22,658 nucleotides of DNA, taken from a virus. Each line of letters begins with the position of its first letter. Positions within the stretch are counted from its first letter, which is position 1. The position numbers were made by a program, and so were the translations under genes. Positions 14,398 to 20,041 of the stretch are shown in pieces. The stretch spans positions 1 through 22,658 of the IMG/VR virus record IMGVR_UViG_3300035670_001316, one strand, 5' to 3'. A model generated the notes under the pieces. That model was not told the origin of the DNA. It did no database searches and saw only the letters and a list, made by a program, of their open reading frames with translations.

Positions 14398-14814
14398 TTA
14401 GAACGGGATCTTGTTCGCGGCCTTCTTCATGGCCGCGGGGTCCGGAAGGACTGCCTCGACCTTGGTCCGCGCCGTGCCATTGGCCGAGACCTTCTCGCGG
14501 ATCTCGACATAGCACGCCTTGCCGATAAGACCCGCGATGTCCGGGTCACCGTCGGCGTCGACGCCGTCCCATGGCTTGTTGCCGTTGAGTGCCTTGCCCC
14601 ATGCGAAGGCCTTGGACTTCTCGCTCCACGCCTGCGAGGTCGACCCCGAGACGTTCGCCCCCGAGTGCTCGCCGTCGGTGATCAAGAAGACCCACTCGAC
14701 AATATCAACCGGGCCGTCCGTCGTCGTAACGGTCTTTGCATCGAGGCCCGTCAAGGTCGCCTCGTACGTCCCCGCGGGGACCTGGGCGAAGGTAGTCGTT
14801 CGCTTCATCTTCAT
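14398..14814 (-). CDS. DUF669-like putative single-stranded-DNA-binding protein
   Basis: 138 aa, ATG 14814 (or the second ATG two codons on), weak AAGCAGG upstream. The order AQVPAGTYEATLTGLDAKTV, DIVEWVFLITDGEHSGANVS and KAFAWGKALNGNKP is that of DUF669-type phage proteins, small beta-barrels usually placed in replication clusters and taken to bind ssDNA. The tail (MKKAANKIPF) resembles the short hydrophobic protein-docking tips of SSB proteins. It sits between the nuclease-HIRAN gene and the primase-helicase, which fits a replication or recombination role. Confidence 0.65.
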   Translation of the reverse strand: MKMKRTTTFAQVPAGTYEATLTGLDAKTVTTTDGPVDIVEWVFLITDGEHSGANVSGSTSQAWSEKSKAFAWGKALNGNKPWDGVDADGDPDIAGLIGKACYVEIREKVSANGTARTKVEAVLPDPAAMKKAANKIPF

Positions 14815-14829
14815 GTGTTGCCTGCTTTC

Positions 14830-15876
14830 TTACAGATCCGAGCCGTGAAGCTCGATCTCGATGTTGAGTCCGTGGTTCTTGCCGGGACCACCCCCGGTTA
14901 TCTCGGTCACCCGGCAGGAGGCCGTTCCGCCTGCTGCCAAGTGATCCGAGACGATCTCTGCCGTCGGGCTACCCGTCGCCGGGAGGAACCCGATGTGATG
15001 GCCTTCCGCGATGACCTTGACGGCCACCGCGGTCCCGTCGGCCCTGCGGGGACCGTGCGGATTGTCTTTGTCCCACTCGAGGACGAGGGCCGACCCTGCG
15101 GCCAAGACCTCGGGCCAGTTGAACCCGCCGTCCCGGAAGGTTGTCCCGACGACCTTTGAGTTGATGTGCCGCCACTCGCGCGCCGATGCCTTGGCATCCT
15201 GGACGAGGGCCGCCTGACACGCGGCCTTGTGATCGCACCATCGACATTCGATGACCTGCTCATAGCGGGGAAGAGTTCCGGCCTTGACGTGGTCGAGGAT
15301 GAACTGGGCCTTCTCGTCCATCTCGGCCGCGAGTGCCGGGTCAACGTCAAAGGGCAGAACCTGAAACGTCGGGTTCAAGTCCTTGTCTGCCTTCATCCCT
15401 GCGGGGATGGTGCCGTTCTTGTTGACGTAGACGATCGCCCCGAAGGGGCATCCTGCCTGTACCGCGTACCAGTTCGCTTGCGCGACGTGCTCGGGCTTGG
15501 GGCCCTTCTTGGCGACCTCGAGGTATCCCTCGACGTTGATCGTCTTGATGTCGGCTAGGACGTACGATGCGCCGTCCCGGATGATCCGAAGGTCCGAATG
15601 CCCGGTCATTGTGCCGGAGTCCCACGCTTCCTCGGCCGGGACCTCGGGAAGCTTGCCCTGGATGATCTCGTGGATTGCCGTGCCCACCGCGAAGGCAAGA
15701 GCGGTCTTGGGGTTGAGCTCAAAGGTCTCTTCCGGGTCGAGCCTAGACGCGAGGACCTGGGCTCGTCCGCACCGATGGATGCCGGACGGACGGACCTTCC
15801 ACGCGCCCCGGGGCCGGACGGCCAGCCTCCGGAGCGATTCTTCGATGATGTTCTCGACAATGACGCGGGCCGTCAT
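14830..15876 (-). CDS. PD-(D/E)XK (Cas4/AddB-like) nuclease fused to a HIRAN domain
   Basis: 348 aa, ATG 15876 overlapping the upstream stop as ATGA. Residues 1-225 are a PD-(D/E)XK exonuclease: GTAIHEII (His 69), GHSDLRI (Asp 95), ADIKT (Asp 109, Lys 111) and VAQANWY (Gln 133). Cys 36 plus CRWCDHKAAC (211, 214, 220) give the four-cysteine pattern of Cas4/AddB iron-sulfur nucleases. Residues about 238-325 match the HIRAN pattern: KVVGTTFRDGGF, LVLEWDKDNPHGPRRADGTA, VAVKVIAEGHHIGFLPA. HIRAN domains bind 3' ends of ssDNA, so the fusion would place the nuclease at DNA ends or stalled forks. It is followed by an ssDNA-binding-like protein, suggesting recombination-dependent replication. Confidence 0.82.
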   Translation of the reverse strand: MTARVIVENIIEESLRRLAVRPRGAWKVRPSGIHRCGRAQVLASRLDPEETFELNPKTALAFAVGTAIHEIIQGKLPEVPAEEAWDSGTMTGHSDLRIIRDGASYVLADIKTINVEGYLEVAKKGPKPEHVAQANWYAVQAGCPFGAIVYVNKNGTIPAGMKADKDLNPTFQVLPFDVDPALAAEMDEKAQFILDHVKAGTLPRYEQVIECRWCDHKAACQAALVQDAKASAREWRHINSKVVGTTFRDGGFNWPEVLAAGSALVLEWDKDNPHGPRRADGTAVAVKVIAEGHHIGFLPATGSPTAEIVSDHLAAGGTASCRVTEITGGGPGKNHGLNIEIELHGSDL

Positions 15877-16232
15877 TCCGGCCTCCCTTCTGCGGTTGCG
15901 AACAGGACATGGGGCTCGGCCCACTTGGTCAAGGCCTCAAGGCCGTCGTACCACGCCTCATGGATGCGGGCATCACCGAGGACCTTCATGTCGTTTAGGC
16001 TGATCTCGCGGGCCATGAACTCCATCCCGGCGACCTTGACCCCGTAAGGCTCAATCCTGATCGAGGATACCGGGCCGGACGAGTTGACCGCCCACGAGGA
16101 GCCGTCCCGGTCGCCGCAGATCATCGCCTGGACAAAGTCGCCGATGACGTTGACGCAAACCGTCACCGCCTGACCGCCCCACCGAGGGGCCGGGATGGTG
16201 AAAGCGAAGGCATCAGAGACGTACTCAGTCAT
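15873..16232 (-). CDS. Conserved-looking protein of unknown function (119 aa)
   Basis: ATG 16232 overlaps the previous gene by 8 bases, with AAGGAAGAG upstream, and its stop overlaps the nuclease-HIRAN ATG. The chain alternates strands and one helix (FTIPAPRWGGQAVTVCVNVI, GPVSSIRIEPYGVKVAGMEF, then the helical IHEAWYDGLEALTKWAE). I do not recognise a family. Close coupling to the nuclease suggests a shared replication or recombination role, but nothing in the sequence proves it. Confidence 0.65.
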   Translation of the reverse strand: MTEYVSDAFAFTIPAPRWGGQAVTVCVNVIGDFVQAMICGDRDGSSWAVNSSGPVSSIRIEPYGVKVAGMEFMAREISLNDMKVLGDARIHEAWYDGLEALTKWAEPHVLFATAEGRPE

Positions 16233-16509
16233 TCCCGGCCTCTTCCTTGACCGCGAGGATCGCCTCGACGAAGCTCACCGAGACACCGAACGACACCGCC
16301 GAACGAACGATCGCCTTGAGCGTCCGACGGTCCAGCCCGTCGAAGACCTCGGCCGCGAAACCGGGGTCGGTCTCGTAGATGCGCCGGACGGTCTGAACAA
16401 GGGCCCGCTCGGTCTCGTAGACCGCGCCCTCGATCGCGAGTGCCGCCGAGCCGAGGTTGTCGAGTGCGTTGCTGAGCCTAAGGGCTTCCGCCGTGGGGAT
16501 GTTATGCAT
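16225..16509 (-). CDS. Small helical protein of unknown function (94 aa)
   Basis: ATG 16509 overlaps the end of the 54-aa gene and stands 10 bases after the GAAGGAG loop of an RBS hairpin; this decides the start over an in-frame ATG at 16572. The product is almost entirely helical (AEALRLSNALDNLGSAALAI, YETERALVQTVRRIYE, RRTLKAIVRSAVSFG). No cysteine motif and no clear membrane segment. I do not recognise it. Confidence 0.65.
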   Translation of the reverse strand: MHNIPTAEALRLSNALDNLGSAALAIEGAVYETERALVQTVRRIYETDPGFAAEVFDGLDRRTLKAIVRSAVSFGVSVSFVEAILAVKEEAGND

Positions 16510-16666
16510 GAGTCTGGGCCTCCTTCGCCCACTCAATCGCCGGGTGACAGTAGATACCAAGGTCCTTGGCAATCGCCAAGGCCTCGATGAGAGCCTGTAC
16601 GTCGTGCTCTTCGGGGTTGCCGAGGATGTCCTCGACGAGTGCCTCGGTCGTGGTGCGCATCAGCAT
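16502..16666 (-). CDS. Small protein of unknown function (54 aa)
   Basis: Starts at ATG 16666 or ATG 16660; the latter shares a base with the upstream stop (TGATG). The product contains TTTEALVEDILGNPEEHDVQ and ALIEALAIAKDLGIYCHPA and ends AIEWAKEAQTHA. It is acidic and helical. The codons near its end also encode the GAAGGAG hairpin of the next gene. The gene is only visible as the tail of a longer frame that runs through the upstream gene, so it is easily missed. Function unknown. Confidence 0.55.
   Translation of the reverse strand: MLMRTTTEALVEDILGNPEEHDVQALIEALAIAKDLGIYCHPAIEWAKEAQTHA
16515..16531 (-). promoter_or_regulatory. GAAGGAG-loop ribosome-binding-site hairpin 5
   Basis: Minus strand TGGGC-GAAGGAG-GCCCA, a perfect 5-bp stem, 10 bases before ATG 16509. 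It lies inside the coding end of the 54-aa gene (codons for W-A-K-E-A-Q). Confidence 0.65.
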
Positions 16667-16854
16667 GCCACCGCGAAGCAGGGGAGCTCGATGCCTTCGA
16701 GCCAGATGAAGACCCGCTCGGCCGCCGCCCAGTCGCGGGGGCTGAGATCCTTGAGCGGGATCTCCTGAATGTCGGTGGTGCCGAGGATGACTTCGGCAGA
16801 GGTGCGATCGACCGCGAAGGTGGCGGGAGCACCGTTGGTCATCAGGAACGTCAT
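16660..16854 (-). CDS. Small protein of unknown function (64 aa), first gene after promoter B
   Basis: ATG 16854 with AAAGG 10 bases upstream. The product reads MTFLMTNGAPATFAVDRTSA, then EVILGTTDIQEIPLKDLSPR, DWAAAERVFIWLEGIELPCF and AVAC. A short beta-rich N-terminus is followed by one amphipathic helix. No family recognised. It is the first gene after promoter B and has an 80-base leader with a strong 5' hairpin, so its expression may be controlled. Confidence 0.65.
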   Translation of the reverse strand: MTFLMTNGAPATFAVDRTSAEVILGTTDIQEIPLKDLSPRDWAAAERVFIWLEGIELPCFAVAC

Positions 16855-16887
16855 GGGGAACTGCCTTTCTTGGAACTGGGGAACTGG

Positions 16888-16929
16888 GGTGGTCGGGGAA
16901 CCCCGGACAAGGTGTTGACCCCGACCACC
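16888..16929 (-). promoter_or_regulatory. 5'-leader hairpin of the promoter-B transcript
   Basis: GGTGGTCGGGG (minus 16929-16919) pairs perfectly over 11 bp with CCCCGACCACC (16898-16888) across a 20-base loop. With the -10 at 16940-16935, transcription should begin at about 16928-16929, so this stem would sit at the very 5' end. Three AGTTCC words follow between the stem and ATG 16854. No T-run, so mRNA protection or attenuation is more likely than termination. Confidence 0.6.
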
Positions 16930-16934
16930 TTCTT

Positions 16935-16977
16935 ATACTAACAGGTTTCCCGGGACTGTCAACAGGTTTCGAGAAAG
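16935..16977 (-). promoter_or_regulatory. Promoter/operator element B
   Basis: Minus strand: TTTCTC (16976-16971 region), -35 TTGACA (16962-16957), 16-bp spacer, extended -10 TGTTAGTAT (hexamer 16940-16935). The 9-mer AAACCTGTT occurs twice exactly, 21 bp apart, overlapping -35 and -10. The upstream part overlaps the last codons of the zinc-finger gene. Confidence 0.75.
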
Positions 16978-17648
16978 TTCTTCGGGAAGGCCGAATCGTA
17001 GGCCATCCGCCAGAGGACGAGCCGCCCGAGGGTGTAGATGAACTCATCCCGGGACCTGCGGTTCCGATGCCGCGCCTTGATGCAATCGTGACAATGGGGA
17101 TGGATGTACCCTCGCCGGACATCGATCGCGAAACGATCCGCGGGCAGGGTCTGAAGACAGGACGTACACGGGAGCTCTGTGGCCCCGAGATGACGAGACC
17201 TCGGCTTCCCGCGCCCCGTGTTCTTCGTCGAGGCAACGGCCATGGCGACTGCCAGCCGCTCGGCCCTGTTCTTGTTCTTGACGACCTGGACAACCTGCTC
17301 GAGCTCGTCCGGGTCGATGGGCTCCTCGGGCTCCGGCTCCGGCTCGATGTCCTCGACCGGGGCCAACTCGGACCGGAACGAGGACCGGGCCTCGGCGACT
17401 CGGATACGCTCGGCCCTGGCCTTCTTCGCGGCCCGGTCTGCCACGTTGAAACAGTCCTTGCACCGGGCCATCCGTCCGCCCTTCGCGGTCTTGTAGAACG
17501 CCGACTCGTCGAAGGTCTCCCGGCAATCCCGGCACTCCTTGAGCGTCGACTTGAGCCCTAAGGCCTTCATACACCGCTCGCATCGACCGTCTACAAGGGC
17601 CGAGAACAGGAGTGCGCAGTTCCGACAGGACTCAAGACCTCTCGGCAT
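16959..17648 (-). CDS. Protein with three four-cysteine zinc sites (229 aa)
   Basis: ATG 17648 with AGGAAGG upstream, overlapping the previous gene by 17 bases. Three four-Cys sets: 8/11/23/26, 39/42/63/66 and 161/164/186/189. The second and third share the pattern CxxC, about 8 residues, a Phe, basic residues, then CxxC (ECRDCRETFDESAFY and CKDC; PCTSCLQTLPADRF and CHDC), like zinc modules found at the front of phage endonuclease VII/HNH proteins. Between them lies a basic helix and an acidic Pro/Glu linker (EPEPEPEEPIDPDE). No nuclease motif is visible, so DNA or RNA binding or transcription control is the best guess. Confidence 0.7.
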   Translation of the reverse strand: MPRGLESCRNCALLFSALVDGRCERCMKALGLKSTLKECRDCRETFDESAFYKTAKGGRMARCKDCFNVADRAAKKARAERIRVAEARSSFRSELAPVEDIEPEPEPEEPIDPDELEQVVQVVKNKNRAERLAVAMAVASTKNTGRGKPRSRHLGATELPCTSCLQTLPADRFAIDVRRGYIHPHCHDCIKARHRNRRSRDEFIYTLGRLVLWRMAYDSAFPKNFLETC

Positions 17649-18306
17649 CGGAACCCGCCTTCCTGAGCCCCACGAGACGGTCACGAACGACGACAGGGCC
17701 GAGGACTCCTTGCCCGCGCCACCGAGTGTCGGGTTCGGTCTGCTGATTCGGGGACTGCATCACGATCCGAAGCACCCCTCCCTCGTGAATCTCGATCTGG
17801 ACGCCATAGGCCTGCATCCCGAAGGCGTGGTCAATCGCGGCCATGAGATACCCGCCGTTGACCACGGTCTCGCCGTTCCCCCACGTCGGGGCCTCGACCC
17901 GGAACGGACCGATCTCGACGTGACCGCCTTCGATCCGGATGGAGACCGACTTGTCCTTCGAGCCGTGGATCATCGCCATCCTGCGACGTTCGGCCAGATC
18001 CGCAAGGGCAGACCGGATCATTGGCGAGGCCTCGCGCCCGGGGAGGATCGTGACGGCCACGGCCCTGCCGAGTTCGGCATCATGCGGGGTCTCGGGGTTC
18101 CCCATGGTCTGGTCGATGACCTCGAGCGGGGCAGGCCCGCCCGGGTCCTCCTTCTTCCATAGCTTCACCCCGATGACGGCCCCCCGATCGGGTGACCATA
18201 CATGCGCGATGTCCTTCTCGGGGTCGATGATGACCCGGTCGGCGTCGAGAGCCTTGACCGCCTGGTAGATATCCCGGACTGCCTGTGTCGGGAGGATGAT
18301 CCTCAT
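17632..18306 (-). CDS. Putative sliding-clamp-like protein (224 aa)
   Basis: ATG 18306 shares its A with the upstream stop (TGATG). The N-terminus (MRIILPTQAVRDIYQAVKAL, then RVIIDPEKDIAHVWSPD) and the C-terminal unit (TVVNGGYLMAAIDHAFGMQ, then VQIEIHEGGVLRIVMQSP) resemble the strand-helix-strand repeats of DnaN/PCNA clamps, including the YLMAAI helix and the short strand pair after it. Length suits a two-domain clamp. If right, it would tether a host or phage polymerase. This is a pattern-based guess; no polymerase gene is in the window. Confidence 0.55.
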   Translation of the reverse strand: MRIILPTQAVRDIYQAVKALDADRVIIDPEKDIAHVWSPDRGAVIGVKLWKKEDPGGPAPLEVIDQTMGNPETPHDAELGRAVAVTILPGREASPMIRSALADLAERRRMAMIHGSKDKSVSIRIEGGHVEIGPFRVEAPTWGNGETVVNGGYLMAAIDHAFGMQAYGVQIEIHEGGVLRIVMQSPNQQTEPDTRWRGQGVLGPVVVRDRLVGLRKAGSDAERS

Positions 18307-18740
18307 CACATGATCCTCTTCAAGAAGAACCGACGGCCGTTGCCGTGCGTGCATACGACCTTGTCAGTATGGAGCCCGATGTTGATGTTCGGGATGCCAT
18401 CCTCGATCGCCCATCCTCGCTCGGCCCCGGCATCATCCCGGCGGTACAGCGGAAAGAGATGCTTGATGTCTTCATCCGAGAGTCTTGAGATAACCTGTCG
18501 CTCAAGTTGAGTCGTCTGAAGACCGCTTTTTGCCGAGCCTACTTGATAGGGCCTCCATGCCGCGAGCAAGTTACGAACCGCGATCGCTCTTGTTGAAACG
18601 GGTTCCGGCTTCACCGCGGGCTCGGTCTTGACCTCCTCCGGTTCGAGCTCGCTCAGGAGCTCAAGGGCCCTGATCATGAGTGCATGGTCTTGAGTCTCGA
18701 CGGCAAGCCGTGCGAGCTGCTTGAGGTGTTCTGCTTTCAC
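18306..18740 (-). CDS. Protein of unknown function (144 aa)
   Basis: Start GTG 18740 overlaps the previous stop as GTGA, with AAAGGA upstream; this is preferred to a longer frame that would run through the upstream gene. The first 40 residues are two helices (HLKQLARLAVETQDHALMIR), then a Lys/Pro/Glu hinge and a C-terminal folded part (LAAWRPYQVGSAKSGLQ, LFPLYRRDDAGAERGWAIED, VVCTHGNGRRFFLKRIM). I do not recognise a family. It is translationally coupled to the clamp-like protein, which hints at a replication link. Confidence 0.65.
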   Translation of the reverse strand: MKAEHLKQLARLAVETQDHALMIRALELLSELEPEEVKTEPAVKPEPVSTRAIAVRNLLAAWRPYQVGSAKSGLQTTQLERQVISRLSDEDIKHLFPLYRRDDAGAERGWAIEDGIPNINIGLHTDKVVCTHGNGRRFFLKRIM

Positions 18741-18991
18741 TTCTCGATCCTTTCTACGGAGACCCGGCCCCGGGCCGGACGCTCCCATCCCATGACGTCC
18801 AACGCATCGAGGAACCGACGCTCGGCCTCGTCGAGCTTCCGCAGGAGCTCGCGGTTCGGTGGCTCGGTGGAGACTTCCTTGACGACCGCCCAGAACTCCC
18901 ACGCCAGCCGCAAGGCCTGATCCCGCGAGGCAAGGTCGATCTCGGCCCGCTGAAGGGCCCGGAAGACCTGGTCCAGTCCTCGAGCGATCAT
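18737..18991 (-). CDS. Small helical protein of unknown function (84 aa)
   Basis: ATG 18991 overlaps the previous stop as ATGA, so I prefer it to the in-frame ATG at 19021. The product is one long helical protein (QVFRALQRAEIDLASRDQA, LRLAWEFWAVVKEVS, ELLRKLDEAERRFLDALDVM). Its heptad-like spacing suggests a coiled coil or helical hairpin. No family recognised. Confidence 0.65.
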   Translation of the reverse strand: MIARGLDQVFRALQRAEIDLASRDQALRLAWEFWAVVKEVSTEPPNRELLRKLDEAERRFLDALDVMGWERPARGRVSVERIEK

Positions 18992-19176
18992 CGGCCGCGC
19001 TCCGTGGTCAGGGGCTGCCATACCCCGAGGGCCTTGCCGAGTGCCGTAGAGGGGGCGTCGATTGCCCCGACCCCTGCCTTGATGACGTCCAGCCCGAAGA
19101 CCGCCCAGAGGGTTACGACGACCCCGAGGACCACGCCTCGCCGGATCCGGTACTTCTTATCGCTCTTGAGTCTCAC
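18988..19176 (-). CDS. Small membrane protein (62 aa)
   Basis: GTG 19176 with AAGGAGAT ideally placed upstream, overlapping the RHH gene by 20 bases. A basic N-terminus (RLKSDKKYRIRRG) precedes one strong hydrophobic segment (VVLGVVVTLWAVFGLDVI), so it is probably an inner-membrane protein with the N-terminus inside. Position next to a regulator in an early operon suggests a host-interaction or exclusion role, but this cannot be shown. Confidence 0.65.
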   Translation of the reverse strand: MRLKSDKKYRIRRGVVLGVVVTLWAVFGLDVIKAGVGAIDAPSTALGKALGVWQPLTTERGR

Positions 19177-19330
19177 GCTCGATCTCCTTCTTGATGAGCT
19201 CTTCGATGATCGCCCCGGGAGTCACCCCCCGGTCCTGCGCCATCGCCCTGAGTGCCCGGTCGAGTTCCGCAGGAATGCGGAACCCTATTGCCACTGTGTC
19301 GGCCTTGCGGCCTCTTCCGCCAACTCTCAT
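19157..19330 (-). CDS. Ribbon-helix-helix (RHH) DNA-binding regulator (57 aa)
   Basis: ATG 19330 with a near-perfect TAGGAGGT upstream. The product begins MRVGGRGRKADTVAIGFRIP and continues AELDRALRAMAQDRGVTPGA and IIEELIKKEIERE. This is the CopG/Arc-type ribbon-helix-helix layout: basic tail, a strand with alternating residues (TVAIGFRI) that would enter the major groove, helix (PAELDRALRAMAQDRG), turn, and a second helix (TPGAIIEELIKKEIE). Such dimers bind short direct repeats. It is the first gene after promoter C, whose 21-22 bp direct repeats recur at two other operons, making it the prime candidate to regulate all three, including itself. Confidence 0.82.
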   Translation of the reverse strand: MRVGGRGRKADTVAIGFRIPAELDRALRAMAQDRGVTPGAIIEELIKKEIERETQER

Positions 19331-19350
19331 AACGACCTCCTAAAGCCGTT
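19331..19350 (-). promoter_or_regulatory. 5'-terminal hairpin holding the RHH ribosome-binding site
   Basis: Minus strand AACG (19350-19347) pairs with CGTT (19334-19331), with the ribosome-binding site AGGAGGT in the 12-base loop; the stem abuts ATG 19330. The predicted start of the promoter-C transcript is about 19349-19350. Only 4 bp, so weaker than the GAAGGAG set. Confidence 0.35.
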
Positions 19351-19355
19351 GTCTG

Positions 19356-19398
19356 ATAATGACGGGTTTGTCTTATCCCGTCAATAGGTTTGAGAAAG
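19356..19398 (-). promoter_or_regulatory. Promoter/operator element C
   Basis: Minus strand: TTTCTC (19397-19392), AAACCTATT, -35 TTGACG (19384-19379), 17-bp spacer, -10 CATTAT (19361-19356). The second AAACC repeat starts 22 bp after the first. GACGGG and CCCGTC also form an inverted repeat across the spacer. It drives the RHH gene and the operon behind it. Confidence 0.72.
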
Positions 19399-19410
19399 AT
19401 TCCCAAAGAG

Positions 19411-19450
19411 AAACCCCCCCGGTTCCTGTGCCTGTCGGCCCGGGGGGATT
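19411..19450 (-). terminator. Probable intrinsic terminator upstream of promoter C
   Basis: On the minus strand CCCCCCG (19447-) pairs with CGGGGGG (ending 19414), extended by a few more pairs with one mismatch, and is followed by TTTCTCTTT. It would stop read-through from the lysis genes before promoter C. Confidence 0.65.
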
Positions 19451-19541
19451 TCGTTGACCTTCTCGGCGGCTTAGCCCGCCCGCCCTGATAGTTGGAATCG
19501 TGGCCAGGGACACCGTTCTTCGGTCGTCTCGATGATACACG

Positions 19542-19570
19542 AAAGCCCCGGTGCCGGAGCCTCGGGGCTT
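19542..19570 (-). terminator. Second terminator-like hairpin after the lysis genes
   Basis: AAGCCCCG (19543-19550) pairs perfectly with CGGGGCTT (19563-19570); on the minus strand the stem ends in CTTTCG. The loop can pair further. A tandem terminator with the 19411-19450 hairpin is plausible. Confidence 0.5.
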
Positions 19571-19735
19571 AAGGTGAGACCGAAATCTCTTGTGGTGGCG
19601 TTCCGCAGTCTTCTGGGTCTCTGGGTAGAAACGCCGTCGAGGGGGACCGCCAGACCCGGGGGGACCGTCCCCTTCGCGGAGGATGAAGAACCCGGGTCCC
19701 GGAGCGGGGTGAGCCGCGACCGGATTCCTATAGTA

Positions 19736-20041
19736 TCAGGCTTTCGCTTTCCGCGCAAGCTGCCACGCGCCGACGGCCGCGAGGAACGCGGACAAGGCCT
19801 CGATGACCTGCCCGCCGATGACCTGCGGGTCCGCCTGATCGAGCCCGCCAGCCGCGGCCGATGCTGCCACCGTCGAGGCCACGGCAAGGACCGCGGCAAC
19901 CAGTCGCACCCCAGGACCGCCTGACGGCCCCGCAGGGGCCTTCTTGATGGCCTCGGTGACCGCTGCCACGGCCACGCCTTGAACCGCGGGTTGCTGGACG
20001 AGCCAGCCCGCCGCCTGCCCTGCGATATGAATCCAGTCCAT
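19736..20041 (-). CDS. Holin-like membrane protein (101 aa)
   Basis: ATG 20041 shares a base with the endolysin stop. After an amphipathic start (MDWIHIAGQAAGWLVQQP) there are two hydrophobic segments, VRLVAAVLAVASTVAASAAA and IEALSAFLAAVGAWQLA, then a short basic tail (RKAKA). Size, two or three segments, basic C-terminus and the place directly after the endolysin gene fit a holin that makes the membrane hole at lysis. Holins share little sequence, so the call rests on layout. Confidence 0.7.
   Translation of the reverse strand: MDWIHIAGQAAGWLVQQPAVQGVAVAAVTEAIKKAPAGPSGGPGVRLVAAVLAVASTVAASAAAGGLDQADPQVIGGQVIEALSAFLAAVGAWQLARKAKA

Larger units (their letters stand above)
19399..19735. other. 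Gene-free stretch with terminator hairpins
   Basis: About 337 bases between the lysis genes and promoter C. One frame is open across much of it but has no plausible start or ribosome-binding site and a composition unlike a protein. It contains three hairpin-prone blocks (19411-19450, 19542-19570 and a GGCGGGCTAAGCCGCC stem near 19467-19484). No tRNA or recognisable RNA family is seen; a small untranslated RNA between the two terminator-like hairpins cannot be excluded. Confidence 0.6.

Noticed and set aside
16502-17293. A 263-codon minus-strand frame overlapping the zinc-finger and 64-aa genes
   Set aside because: Most of it is a shadow of the zinc-finger gene and promoter B; only its last 54 codons (from 16666) behave like a gene.
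19725-19740. TACTATAGG near the holin stop, reminiscent of a T7-type promoter
   Set aside because: Only the downstream half resembles the T7 consensus, it occurs once, and no phage RNA polymerase is in view.
19471-19899. Open frames through the gene-free block and holin gene
   Set aside because: No credible start or ribosome-binding site, and the frames cross the terminator hairpins; composition is arginine/proline-rich noise.
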